NCBI GenBank assembly: GCA_020744425.1 | Contig: JAGMUV010000030.1 | Location: forward strand, 186,001 to 250,000 | Direction of reading: 5' to 3' | Length of the DNA stretch: 64,000 nt | Origin: Dactylonectria macrodidyma | Lineage: Eukaryota; Ascomycota; Sordariomycetes; Hypocreales; Nectriaceae | Shown: in pieces, positions 1-12,531 of the stretch | How the letters are laid out: every line of letters starts with the position of its first letter | Position numbering within the stretch: the first letter of the stretch is position 1 | Program-made: the position numbers and the translations under genes | Notes under the pieces: generated by a model | Databases searched by the model: none | Told to the model about the DNA's origin: nothing | Seen by the model: only the letters and a program-made list of their open reading frames with translations

Positions 1-2470
1 TAATAAAAGGACTTACTATAACCTATAATAATAAAGAAGCTAGCCTAAGAGTTAGATAGTATATTAAAGAGCATTTAATTAACCTGGATTAGACTCTATT
101 AAATATTAAACTGGCTAAATACACTATTTTTATATTAAAATCATAGTTTTATAAATAAACTGCTTTAATAGTTAAGTATCTTTATAGTATTTATAAGAAA
201 TTATTAAAAGAGGCTAAAGTTATTAAAATCATTAAGTAGACTTACTATAACTTTAATATAGAAGTTAGAGCATTCTTAAGAGTTACTAGTTACTATAAGA
301 TATAGGTTACTAAATATATAATTATTATAAAGCTATTAATAAGTTTACTAAAGAAAGATGTTAAATTTATTTAAAGTGATTTATAGGCTAAGGCTATATA
401 AATACTAAAAGATAAATTATTATTAGTACTTATCTTAATTATTCTAAACCTATCTTTTAATTATAAAGAGGTTATTCTTATAGTTAATACTAGTCTGTTA
501 AGTTAGAGTTATATTCTTATATAAATAATGAATAGAAAATGCTATTTAGTAAGATTTAAATTTAGTATATAGACTTAGAGTGAATATAATTATAATACTA
601 TAAAAAGAGAATACTAAAGTATTCTACTTTTAATTAAATAGTTATATATGCATTTATATAGAATTCACTTTATATTAAAAATAGATACTTAAGTATTAGT
701 CTATTAGCTTAATAGAAAAAGGACAGATATTTTAAGAATGCTAGTTAATAAATAGATTAGTTATTTATTACTCTTTGACTTTATAATCTAATATATACTT
801 AGAATTAAGAATATAATAACTAATAGGCTATTTAAAAAACTACTAGGCCTATTTAATTAACTAGACTAAGAAGCTAAAGAGAATATTAAAGCCTTTATTA
901 ATTAATAATTAAATGCTATTATAGTTAACCTAGTAAAAACCTAATAAGAATCTTAATTACTATTAGAATTATTAAAAGATAAATATATTAATAAATTAAG
1001 GGTCTTAAGGAAGTTCTTATAGACTTAGTAATACTCTTAAAATATATTAAACAAAGTATATATATATCTTTACTTTAAAGTAAAAAGGTTCTTCTTCTAT
1101 AAAGGAATCCTATAGTTATAAGTAACTTACTTAAACTATGACCTTAAGCTAATTATTAAGAGTAAAGATATATAAAAGCATTTAATTAAATTATACTATA
1201 AAGACTATAAGTATTAAAGCTAAGAGAAAACTATAGAACTCTTAAAAGAGAGATACTACTAGCTAAACCTCTATAAGGATATAAATATAGCTATTCTAAC
1301 TTATAAGACTTGCTAAATCTATAATGTATAATAAGCTAAAGAACCTATAGTACTTACTAGACCTAGCTATTTTATAATAAAGATTTATATAGATACTTAA
1401 TATCTTAAAGAGTCTTAAAATAAAAAGTACTTATTAAAAGCTAGATATAACCTTATTAAATAAATTAAAGCTAAAGCTTTAAATTTACTTAAAGCCTCTT
1501 ATATATACTTATTCTTAAGAAAGATCTTTTCTTACTATAGGATACTTATTATAATAATTATTAATAATAGGTTAGAATATTAATAAGGCTTTATAAATAT
1601 CCTAAAAGACCTAAGTATATAGACTATATATATCTCTATATATAATACTAAAGTAAATAAGTTAATCGAATTAGGCTATAATAATATTATATTTTATATT
1701 AAGAAGATAAATACTTTAAGAATTAAGAATTAGTTAGTTAACTTCTTAGTTATTCTATTTATAAATAGAGTATTACTAAGGGCATTCTATAGTTATATTC
1801 CTATATACTTACTATATAAGTATAAACTAAGTCTTCTATTAAAAGAGGATATACTTATATAAAGAATAATCCTTTAGAATAATATAAAAATATTTAATTA
1901 AATATTTATAATTAGAATCTATACTCTTTCTTTCTTAGATAAGGATATAAAGATTATAAAGTAAAGGGTTATTAAGTTTAAAAAGAGGAAAGTAATAAGA
2001 ATAGATTAAGGATTTCCTTATGCTTTAAGAAAAACCCTACTAAAGGTTAGTAACTTAGTATTATAATATAATAACCCTAGAAAAACCGACCTTTTTATAG
2101 TAACTAAGTTTAAGCCTAAATAGTAGGGGCTATATAGGATTAAAATAGCCTTAGATAAAGGCTAGTATTACTTAGAAACTCTAGATAGACTACTACTTAG
2201 TATTACTTACTATAGTAAATACCTTAAAGTGTTTTAATAAAATAAAGATAGCTAGTAGAGCTTAGATAATGATTCTTTAGCTCCCTCTTACTAGAAGTGC
2301 CTTTTTTATAGTAATCCTTAAGCTAGATTAGTTAATTAAATGAAATAGGATGAGGAAATAAGCCTAAGAGAGAAGGATAGATTGAAAATAAGCCCTAAGG
2401 TTCCTTTTTAACTGACTATTACTAGTATTAAAGAGGAAAGAAAACTGAAGATCTAACTCCTATATAAAGA
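1..2470 (+). pseudogene. RIP-degraded Ty3/gypsy pol fragment
   Basis: This is a mutated remnant of a gypsy-type polyprotein, truncated by the window edge. Around 264-299 the plus strand reads VRAFLRVTSYYK, close to the conserved VRAFLG..GYYR segment between reverse transcriptase and RNase H. RNase H-like sequence follows to about 900. At 1228-1410 it reads ELLKERYY.LNLYKDINIA with K-T-C spacing, the integrase zinc-binding region, followed by an integrase-core-like stretch to about 1860. Stops are almost all TAA or TAG where related elements carry Gln or Trp, as expected from C-to-T RIP mutation on either strand. No functional product is possible. The family assignment is fairly safe; the exact clade is not. 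Confidence 0.75.
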
Positions 2471-3680
2471 TTAAGCCGCTGTTGAAACCACTGTTCGGAC
2501 TTTTGTTTCTGCGCTGCCGCGTTTCTGTATCACGTGTTTGCATTGCTTGAGTTGTTTTGAGACGAAGGACTCGATTGATTGGTCGACCTAGTTACAGATA
2601 GACTCTTATCCCTCCTCCCTTACAGAACCTTCCTCCGCCAAATCCTTCAACCCATCGCAGTCGATGTCAGAGGCGACCGGTCTGTATAGCCGCGGCATTA
2701 GACTGATTTTTTACACTAACTAGTACCAAGCAGCAGGATTCCCTTAGTTTCCAACGCATCAGTCGTTTTACGCGTTAATAATGGCCACGTTTCTCATGAC
2801 TTGCATCATCCACCCCTCGTTAATATCAGCTAGCGACTCGAGGAACGCTATTTCTTCTGGAGATATTTCAGATGCCGGCTTCGCTGCTAGTCGCCTCAAG
2901 AAGTATCGTTCGTTTTTGATCCAGTTCTTGAATCGTCGGTTACCTCTAAAGAGGCGCAGTCTTAAGAACACCTCAGTCTCGAAGATCGCTAAGGCGACTC
3001 GCTTACTATTAAAGAGTCGCCAGATCTTGATAGTTCTGGTTTCTTTAAGACCACATCCTATTACTATAGCCTTCAGCTTATTAAGGGTTTCTATATCCCT
3101 ACTAAGCTCAGTATCTAGGTCATATATAGAGAGAGCATAGCGGCTGCTGAAACCCGAGTTACTAGGAGCGTGGAGTGTATTGCATTAGACGTTCATTATA
3201 GTGTTCGTTATGGGTCGGTTAGATCGCGAAGAGTTAGTCTCTGATGAGCTGAATTGCGATGTAACTAGAATTATAAAGAGCTGAATTGCGACTTGGAACT
3301 GCGACGAGCTTGGAATGTGACGAACCCTCACGGGGCTTTTATCGCATGACGATTTTGCTTTCTGATATCTAGCTTTTCTATCTAGCTTTTCTATCTAGCT
3401 TTTCTATCTAGCTTTCCAGCTGCTTGACGCATTTCGAAGGGTTGATTAGGATAGTAAGGCTTGTACCCTAATGCAGTAGAAACTCTAGTCATTCTGAGTT
3501 ACTGTTGCCTTAGGCTTGGGTTTTGGGCCCTCACACTGTTATTTACTATTAGTTGTTTTTTTTTTTTTTTTTTACTGTTTAACCTCTGGCCCCTCTCTGA
3601 GTGTGCGCTGCTAAAGGACTATAACCTTAATATAAAGATCAAGCTTAAAAAGACTAGTTTAAATCTCTTTAAGTAAGATA
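2471..3680. other. Moderate-GC island within the AT-rich block, no convincing gene
   Basis: Composition is close to normal between two AT-saturated stretches, so this piece escaped or predates RIP, or was inserted later. A 67-codon minus-strand frame (2971 down to 2768) has protein-like composition, including NRRFKNWIKNERYF, but no recognised domain and no clear neighbours. Short tandem repeats lie at 3366-3417 and a poly-T run near 3555-3575. I see no complete gene. Confidence 0.4.
3366..3417. repeat. Four tandem 13-bp units
   Basis: The unit TATCTAGCTTTTC is repeated four times head to tail with no spacers, the last copy ending TTTCC. It is a simple minisatellite near the edge of the moderate-GC island. 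Confidence 0.9.
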
Positions 3681-5166
3681 AAGGAGTGGGAAATAATAAT
3701 AAGTTTAAAGTTTATATCTATTATTATTTTAAAGAGGGGTATAGTATAAAAAGTAAGAAAAGATAAATAATTACTACTTATTAATATTCTAGCTAGTTAA
3801 AGGCCTTATAAATTTACAGCTTGAAAATTAAACTTAAGACTAAACTAGTATTAAGATTAATATATAAAATATATAAACTAGTTAATTAAATGACTTTAGA
3901 ACTATAAAATAAAAGAAAAGCTATAAAAGCTATACTTATTTAAAATAGTGAGTTAAATATAATACTATAAAAGGATAAGTATACTTTATATAAAAGAAAA
4001 GTTAATTATAAAAGAGCTAACTAATAGAATCCTATTTATCTTATACTATTATAATAAGTTAAATATTAAAGCTATTAAACGAAGGAGTTTAATATATAAG
4101 AAATAAGCTGAATTAAGTTAATTAACTAATCTAATCCTAAACTACTACTAATAGACTAAAAACTGAAAACTTAAGCTTTAGAAAAGCCTATAGACTTATT
4201 CTAAATAGCGCGCTTTTTAGCATTCTGAATAGCTTTATTATAAGAAGACTCATTCTCTTAAACTAAAGGGAATTCATTAGAAATATAAGAGCAGTTTATA
4301 TAGTTAAGAATACTTACTATTTAATCATTAGGATTAATAGAACATTTTATACTAAATAAGAGATTAAAAGAAGTACTAAAACTAGGTTTAGAAGCTAAAT
4401 ACTTATTAAGAAAAGACTATTTATATTAAGAATTAGTATTTTAAATATAATTCATATATTTTCTATTTATAAACCTTAAGATAGATTAATAAGTATAAAA
4501 TAGCTATATATAATACTCTTTAATTATAAAGTAATTTAAAGTGCTTAATTAAATATAATACTTATATAATAGCGGATTTTAGTATTTAAAGAAGGCAATA
4601 ATTAAAGCCTTCTTATATTCAGATTAATAAAGCAGTTCTTTAATAAAATACTTATAAGAATAGCTTAAGTCAGTAAGAATATATACTAATTAAAGAGGCT
4701 AGTTAGAGATGTATTTTATTAAATATTTTAAAACTACATTAGCTATCTTATCTTTATAAATCTAAGCTTAGATATACCTCTTAGTAGAGTTAATATTAAG
4801 TAACTCTTCTTTAAGAATGAACTTAATAAAAAGAAGGAGACTACTATAGTTAAAGGCTATATATAAGTAAATCTAGATAGTAAAGTGCTTTTTAAACTAT
4901 AGAACCATTAGATTAAATAGTCTTAAGTATAGAAGAATACTTATTAATATAAAGTAAGCCTCTTTTTACTCCTTTTTAATTAATAAAGTCTTATAATAAC
5001 TATTCTAAATTAAACTAATATAAAGAGAGAATTTATTACTTTCTAACTAATTAGCTATATAAATATATATATTAAAAAGGGCTTTTTAACGGACTTTAGT
5101 AATATTAGAAAGGTAGAAGTTAGAAGAAGCTATTATTAAATAAGTTAATTAAGTAATATTAATAAA
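3681..5166 (-). pseudogene. AT-saturated RIP remnant, minus-strand frame legible
   Basis: Very AT-rich with strong TA enrichment. On the minus strand, about 5100 down to 4450 can be read as one frame if TAA/TAG are taken as former CAA/CAG, for example KEELLNINSTKRYIQAQIYK. I do not recognise the family. It looks like another degenerate repeat gene rather than part of the neighbouring LTR element, whose 5-bp target duplication begins at 5162. Confidence 0.4.
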
Positions 5167-5341
5167 TGTAAGAGTTAGGGCCGATGGAGCTGTGGTCTTA
5201 TCAGATAAGAGGCCACATGACATAGGCTAGACTAGCTCTTCAGCAAGGGCTAGCTAAGCACTCGCTAAGTGAACGCTTACACACCACCCTATACCTACCT
5301 TCAGATCTCTTATGTGATACCTTGACAGACCAACCCTTATA
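5167..5341 (+). repeat. 5' LTR
   Basis: Starts TGTAAGAGTTAGGG and ends CCCTTATA; the terminal CA has become TA. Aligned by eye with the 3' LTR it differs at about 11 positions, all transitions and with no indels, consistent with RIP after insertion. Confidence 0.95.
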
Positions 5342-5699
5342 ATTCGTTCACTTCTACATCCTAGCGGATTGTTAACGCATTACATAAGATAAGAAGGAAT
5401 ACACTACTGAACCCGGGCATTACTAAGCGAGCGATGAGCGAACTGCGAATAAATACAGGACTATTTACCCATAACCCCGCATAAAACGAAGCTAGGAAAA
5501 ACCTCGAACTACTAACCGTAGATAACGAAGGATTCTAATCAGAATACGATCCGATCGATTGCTTAATCTAAGAGGAAACTGAAGCAGGGCTACCCTATAT
5601 ACCCTATGAAGACAGCTTCTATAAAGAATTGCCATTACCTATAGTTTAATAACTAGTAACTAAGCGCTTGCTAAGAAGTCTATAACCAGGTTCTGAGAA

Positions 5700-6680
5700 T
5701 AATAGTAATAGAATGCAATCACTCCTTTATACTATAATATAATAATAGGAATAAGACTGATATTTCTAAAAAAAACTATTAGAATAACTTACTAAAGGCT
5801 TAGATAAGAAAGACCTTAAAGAATATAATAGACTATTATACTATCCTTATATAGTATTAACTAAAGGGGCTAATAGAGTCTAAATTAATGATTAGATAGA
5901 GGCAGTAAAGATAGTAAATGATCTCTAAGTATTTACTAGAATATACTAGAAGATCCTCTAGTCTATGACTAAACTCTCTTCACTATTATAAACCTAATGA
6001 AGAGATCACTTAAGGAACTTTACGCACCTTACATAGGACTAATTCACAGCCTTTCTAAAGAAGCTTTATGTAGACTCTAAATAGAGGGAGGTTGAACTAT
6101 ATAAGGAGCTCACAGCTCTCTAACAGCTCCCCGACCAGTTACTAATAGAATACTTTAATATATAGAGATCCTTGCATTCCTCGTTAAAGACAAAGGACCC
6201 AGAAGAAGATAAGACGCTTGCATTATAATACTACTACGGACTTTAAAACAGGGTTAAAAGAGACATTCGAAAGATATAGGTTGACATTTTATGAGCTAGA
6301 GAACTTATATTAAAAGTATAATGACTGTAGTAACCCTACAGCTAATATAGAGACATACCCTTAAGCTAAGGCAAGAAGAGAAACTACTTTAGTAGTAAGC
6401 AAGAAGGGCCATAGAAAAGACATACACTAAAGACCCCGATGCATATACTACGAAGCAGACCCTACACTCCGCGAGGATGAGGAAACTCGACGAAAGGTAG
6501 AGGAAGAGGCAGCCACTCTAACCACTCGGGATCAAGCAGTCGATAAGAGTATAGCAAGTACTCAGCAAAGCTAAAAGACAATTCCTACATTCAGTACTAT
6601 AACTGCAATAAGAGGGGCCATTTCGCTAGTAAGTGCATAGCAACTAAGAGAGCTCCTAGCGGACAGAACTGAGGAGACTA
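5700..6680 (+). pseudogene. Degenerate gag with mutated zinc knuckle
   Basis: The approximate capsid/nucleocapsid region of the chromovirus. Near 6593-6640 the plus strand reads YYNCNKRGHFASKC, a CCHC zinc knuckle in which the first Cys has become Tyr, a G-to-A change typical of RIP. The knuckle normally binds the element's RNA within virus-like particles. Many stops interrupt the frame, and the start cannot be placed. Confidence 0.7.
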
Positions 6681-6799
6681 TTAGAAAATAGTAACTATAT
6701 AACAATTCAGCATAAAAGTTAAAGAGATTGACTTATTAGAAAACGATTAGGCGTAGGGTCTGAAGATATAACCCCTATGCTAAAATCACGTCTTATACT

Positions 6800-9700
6800 A
6801 ATCAGTCCAATCGCCTAGGGATGAGCGATTGTTCTCTAAGCATATAATGAATATAAGGTCAAAGTAGATATAGATATAGCTATAGAAGTCAGCTTAATCA
6901 GCAAGAAGCTAGTACAGAAGCTAGGCCTTAAACCTACGCTAGATTGGCAAGCCCTAAAGCTAGTAGGCTTTAATAGGACTATTTATCCTATACTATGAGT
7001 ATATTAGGTAATATTCTTCCTCCTTAACTACTAAGGGTTAGTAAAGAAAATAAGACATTTATTTACAGAAGCCTTATAGAACTGACCTAAAGGAACAGGC
7101 GACTTATTACTAGTAAGAGAGACTATAGGCCAGGAAGGCATTATAATTAATATATATATGAATACGTGGTATTATAAGGCAGTCTTAATATAAGATCCTA
7201 ACTCCTTTATAAAAGACCTTATTATAAATAGTAAAAAGGCATATATTATATATATATATAGTATATTAGTGCTAAATAAGCGGCCACTGCTCGCCCTTAG
7301 AGAAGAGGATGAAGAAGGGATTAGCGTACTATTACCTGAACTTAAGTCAGAATGAGAGATCTTTAGCAAAGCTGAAGCAAAGAAGTTGCTGCTCCTAGAA
7401 GGAGCAGAACACTCTATTAAACTGATAGAAGGCAAAGAGCCTCCTTTAGGGATGATATACTCTACTAATAAGAAGCAAGCAGAGATTATTTATAATTACC
7501 TTACTAAGAATACGGAGATCAGTTAAGTAAATAGCTTAACTAATAGAGCAGGAGCTCTAGTCCTATTTGTTCTTAAAAAGGATGGAGGCATTAGGATATG
7601 CGTTAATTATTGTGGGTTGAATGCAGTTACTATTAAAAACCGTTATCCTCTATTGCTAATTAGCGAATTGCTTAATAGACTTACTAGAGCGAAATGGATC
7701 TTTAAAATTGACATTCGTAATGTCTACTACTATATCCGAATTAAGAAGGAAGACCAGTAGAAGACAGCATTCCGCATAAGATATAGTCACTTTAAATATA
7801 CGGTTATGCCCTTCGGGCTGACTAATGCACCTACCACCTTCTAGGCATATATTAACCGAGCGCTCGCCAGATTGCTTAATACCCATTATATAATATACTT
7901 AGATAATATCATAGTATACTTATAGACATAAGAATAATATACTAAGGATCTAAAAGAAGTCTTTTAAAGGTTAAAAACCTTCTAGCTCTATATAAAGTTA
8001 TTAAAGTGCGCCTTCTATTAGAAGGAGGTCGAATTCCTTAGGTATATAATTACTTAGGAAGGACTAAAGATAGAGCTGAGTAAAGTGTGAGTAATCGCTA
8101 AGTAGTAAGCGCTAGAGAGTGTTAAAGACGTGTAGGTCTTTTTAGGATTCTATAACTTCTATAGGAAGTTCATTCTAGAATACTCTTACTAAACGGCGCT
8201 ACTAATAGAGCTATTGAAGACTGTAGAGAATAAGAAACCCTTCGTATAGGGAGAAGATTAAGATATAGCATTCTAAATGCTAAGATCCGCCTTCTATTTA
8301 GTAAGCATTCTCTAACACTAGGACCCAGTAAGAAGAATTAGAGTAGAGATAGATGCCTCTCTAAAGGCAGTCTTAAGCATTTTGACCTAACTATACAGAG
8401 AATAATAAAGACTAGTCATATATTAGTCTTAGAAACTGACAGATACTGAGCAATGCTAGAGCATTGGCTAGTAAGAACTTCTGACTATTATTAAGAGCTT
8501 TAAGAACTGGAGTCACTACTTACTAGGACTCTTTAAGAAATTCCTCCTTTTAATAAATCACACAGCTCTTAAAGGAGTAATTAAAGCACTAGCTAAAGAC
8601 CTAAGAGGCAGACTAGCTAGGTAGGTATATAGATTAGCACCCTTTGACTTCAATATTGAACATAGACTAGGAAAGTATAATCCAGCTAATAGACTGTCCT
8701 ACAGACCTGACTATATAGAGGGGGAGATAGTATATGATGATATACTCCTAACCTTAGCTAATAAGCTGAACTTTATTAAAGAGCTTCTACTAGACGTTTA
8801 CTAAATAATTAGTAACTTCAAAGGGTAAACAAAGGTTATAAAAGTATATATTTAAGTAGTATGGGCAAGCCTAAGAGGCCCCGTAAGTTAAGTTAAGTAG
8901 TAAGTACCCTCATCCTGCGATTAGAATCAGTATAATAAAACTAAGGAAGATCAGACGCGCATAGCATTAATCTTTATAGTCATAAGAGCTAGAATAGTAA
9001 GCCAAAAGACTAATGAATATATAGAGACTGCTTAGTAAGAGCTGGCTGCTTATAGAAGCTAGGAGGACTTGTCTGAAGCTAGGGTTATTAATCTAGAGTA
9101 ATACATCCTATGTCCGATCATAAAAGAGCTTATAATAAGCAAAATGGCATTTTTATTATAATTATTAACGAAGTTAGAAGAATTAGTCTAAGGACTGTAG
9201 GCTAATGATCATTTCTACTAATAATAATTAGTAAGGGTTTGGCAAATAGCTAGAAAGATAGGAACCTATTATTATAATAAAAACAGCACCTTATTCTATA
9301 AGGGCAGACTCATTATTCTTATAGAAGAGACCTTAAGGATAGAAATCCTTTAATGCTATTATAATGACCTAAGAGCTGGGCATATAGGAAAAGCCAAGAC
9401 GCTAGAATTAATCAGTAGAAAATTCTATTAGAACTAAATTAGTAAGAATATTACAAACTATACTACTAGATATAAGAAATGCCGTAGTATCTTTATACTT
9501 AGACACAGGCTATACGGGAAGCTGCAGCCATTACTAATACTAGTAAATCCCTTCTAAGAAATTTCTATAGATTTCGTCATAAGGTTACTGAATAGTGCCT
9601 GAGCGGATAGTAAGTAATATAATGCTATCTTAGTTATAGTATACTATATAACTAAGTATGCAATCTTCATTCTATATAAGAAGATAATGACCGCTATATA

Positions 9701-10640
9701 ACTCGCATAAGTATTACATAAATAAGTTAAATGCAAATTTAGTATACTAGAAGGCATTATTAGTAATAGAGATAAGCTATTCATAAGTTAATTCTAGGCT
9801 AACCTAATAAGAGAACGGACGACCTATTACTAACTGTCTACTGCGTACTATCTACAGACAGATAGGCAGACTGAAAGAATAAACTAACTACTTAAGAAAT
9901 ACCTTCGCATCTTCGCAAGAAATGCATTAGAAAGATAGGCAGCATAGCTAGCAGAAGCCGAGTTTGCATACAATAACAGCCAGCATAGTATAATAAGAGT
10001 CTCTTTAATATAAGCACTATATAGCTACTATCTAAGAATAGTAAGCTATACTCTAAAACACTTAAAGACATAAGTATAAAGTATTGCTAAACGTATGAAG
10101 AACATTTAGCAAGTGCGCGCTAAAGCTTAAGAGAGTTAGGCTTAAGTAATAGAAGTATAAGCAAAAGCCTATAATAAGAGACACATTAAGTAAGAATACT
10201 ATAAAGGATAAATCGTAGGATTATCTATATATAACTTCTGATTTAAGAATAAAAAACTAGTACCTAAGTATATTAAAGTCACTATTATAAAGCGAGTTAG
10301 AAAGTAAGTATATTAAGTATACTTACTATAATAATACTGTTAAATGCACGATATATTCTTTATAGCACTCTTAGAACCGTAGCCAGAAGCTCGCTAAAGG
10401 TATAGTAATTACTCAGCAGACCTCCCAGACCTAAAAGAAGAGGAAAATGAGTGAGAAGTAGAAGAGATTATCTCAGATAAGAAGACTGGAGAAGACACAT
10501 TCTACTTAATCAAATAAGCAGGTTAGCTAGTAGAATATAACACTTAGAAACCATCCTAGTACCTAGAAAATACACAGAAAGCTGTTCATCAATACTACAA
10601 ACAGAAGAAACGTAATCATAAGAAATAGAACGATAGATAA
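6800..10640 (+). pseudogene. Degenerate pol: protease, RT, RNase H, integrase, chromodomain
   Basis: The protease-like region is near 6860-6990. Reverse transcriptase runs from about 7440 to 8100, with KKDGGIRICVNY, NRYPLLLISELL and VMPFGLTNAPTTF clearly readable; the catalytic YLDD box reads YLDN near 7893. RNase H lies at about 8337-8720 (VEIDASLKAV ... LAPFDFNIEHRLGKYNPANR). The integrase zinc region starts near 9350, with core motifs SIDFV and SNRDKLF before 10070. A chromodomain at about 10440-10600 reads EVEEIISDKKTGEDTFYLIK followed by RIP-killed Trp positions. Such chromodomains steer integration to heterochromatin in related elements. Numerous TAA/TAG stops make it inactive. Confidence 0.88.
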
Positions 10641-10797
10641 TTAAAGACGCACTAAAAGCGCACTAATAGTTCATTAAGCGGTCAATATCATTCAAAATAA
10701 ACTAAGTACTTAATAAGGCTAACTAATGCCTAAGCTAAGGCAACTACAGACCAGAACTATAAACTAGAACTAGAGCTATAAAACTAGAGATAACACT

Positions 10798-11963
10798 TAG
10801 TTATAAGACTTCTTCGCTTAATGGCTATAGTAAGGACGAGGAGTGTTATTTACATTCGCTAAAAGCATAGCGGGCGAAGGGAGAGCAGCCACAGCAGTAG
10901 CCTTAGCCTGGGCTACGACTGCCTCTGCCTTAGCGCAAAGAGATGCTTTGCTTTTATCATTATGAACGAGGGGAGACTTAATGATAGGAGATGGCGAGTG
11001 GGCGCGGCGTAGTTAATGAGGAGTCAGCAGCTTAATAGCAGAGAGAGCGCTAGTAGTACTACGATGAACGGAAGGAGCGCTAGAAAATAAGACGGATGCC
11101 TTAAGAGTAGGATTCTTATAATACTTCTTAATAGCTATCTTAACGTCATTATTAAAATCTTTAGGGTACTTAGCCAGAGATCCCTTAATAGGCATAGAGT
11201 GTATAGGCGTCTCTTTAGTAACTATAAGGCAAGTGAGTGCAGAACGAAGGGCAATGGCCTAGGTAGGCTCGCAGTAGTAAAGAGGAGTAATAGACTTAGA
11301 ACGCTCGGATAGCTCTTCCTTAGAGACGTTAGATAATAGACCTAACTAGACATACGTTAGTTTAGATGTATAGAAGCAGAGAAGAAACGTATAGTAAAAT
11401 CGGTTTATAACTTCATAAGTTGCGCAAAGCATAAAGCCTCTTAGTACACTAAGGAGGGATAACCGCCATCTATAGAGCGAGCATTCGTCAGATTCTTAGT
11501 AAAAGTAAAGATATAGCGCTAAGCAGCAGCAGCAGCCTTTATAGATCGATAGATCCTCTAGTATTTAAGATCATCGAAGGCGTTTATATTATCCTTGCCT
11601 TAATCGCACTAACCCTAGTAATAAAGGAAGTTCTAGTACTATTAAGTAGTAGGAATAAGTTTAGTAAGAATCTAGTAATATATTAGATATATAGCGAACA
11701 CTTAATAAGAACTCAGAAAGACTTACTATACCGCACTTCTGCTTTACCGCCTTATAGATAGTATACTAAGAAGATAAAGAGCTATACGTATAAGCATAGT
11801 TAAAAGAATAGTGTTTCTACTCTATATAATAGGAGTAAGGAACTTTATCTTTCAGCATTCTTAAAAACTAGTCATCTAGAAACATATACTCAGCGTTAGT
11901 CTAAGATTCGTACTATAATAAGACCTTCGCAGCGGCCGTGAGGAACGATATTATAGTGGACAT
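10798..11963 (-). pseudogene. Antisense frame between pol and 3' LTR, degraded
   Basis: On the strand opposite pol a coding-like frame begins at ATG 11963 (MSTIISFLTAAAKVLL) and, reading TAG/TAA as former Trp/Gln, continues with well-formed peptide such as YTIYKAVKQKCGIVSLSEFL. It then shifts frame near 11650 and continues as DNINAFDDLKYQRIYRSIKA and NLTNARSIDGGYPSLVYQEA. A last section, in yet another frame, is Ala-rich and ends near 10820 (ASLCAKAEAVVAQAKATAVA). The frame changes could be introns or indels. I recognise no domain. It may be an accessory antisense gene of the retroelement or a captured host gene. Confidence 0.5.
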
Positions 11964-12338
11964 ATAGCGAATGGACGTAGAATGATTAGCAAGTAGGGAG
12001 AGTAGGGAGAAGAGAGAAGACGATAGGAGAGCATATATAAAGCGAGAAGAAAGGAATATAGTGAGAAGATGAGCGTATGAAATTATATGAAGCTAAAGAA
12101 AGGAAAATAATAATTATAGGCAGTATAAAGAATGGAAATACTATAAATTTAGGCGAAGTGGGGCTATATAGCCGGCGAATACTAGCTGAATGCTTAGACT
12201 AATAATAAACACTGGACCCATAATTCCCGTTGTTTACGCTCTATAGCATACGGCGAATACGCGCCGAACGTACGGATAAATAATGACCTCATTACCTGGA
12301 CGATAGAGGCATGGGAATCACGCCTCAGGACGAGGCTT

Positions 12339-12355
12339 GAGAGAGAGGGAGATAA
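12339..12355 (+). other. Polypurine tract upstream of 3' LTR
   Basis: A 17-base run of purines broken only by one T (GAGAGAGAGGGAGATAA) directly precedes the 3' LTR, the position where plus-strand DNA synthesis is primed in LTR retrotransposons. Confidence 0.7.
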
Positions 12356-12356
12356 T

Positions 12357-12531
12357 TGTAAGAGTTAGGGCTGATGGAGCTGTAGTCTTATTAGATAAGA
12401 GGCCACGTGATATAGGCTAGACTAGCTCTTCGGCGAGGGCTAGCTGAGCACTCGCTAAGTGAACGCTTACACACCACCCTATACCTACCTTCAGATCTCT
12501 TGTGTGACACCTTGACAGACCAACCCTTACA
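12357..12531 (+). repeat. 3' LTR
   Basis: Begins TGTAAGAGTTAGGG and ends CCCTTACA, preserving the 6-bp terminal inverted repeat TGTAAG/CTTACA. Followed directly by the ATAAA target duplication. Confidence 0.95.

Larger units (their letters stand above)
5167..12531 (+). mobile_element. Complete Ty3/gypsy chromovirus LTR retrotransposon, RIP-mutated
   Basis: Two 175-bp LTRs (5167-5341 and 12357-12531) bound a 7,365-bp element flanked by a perfect 5-bp target duplication ATAAA (5162-5166 and 12532-12536). Internal order on the plus strand is gag with a zinc knuckle, protease, reverse transcriptase, RNase H, integrase and chromodomain, the Ty3/gypsy order. The integrase-linked chromodomain places it with the chromoviruses. 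All frames carry RIP-type stops, so it is defective. It is less mutated than the flanking AT blocks, so it may be younger. An extra antisense frame occupies the region between pol and the 3' LTR. Confidence 0.93.

Noticed and set aside
5342..5360. Primer-binding site after the 5' LTR
   Set aside because: No TGG-type tRNA complement follows the LTR; RIP damage or self-priming is possible, so no site is annotated.
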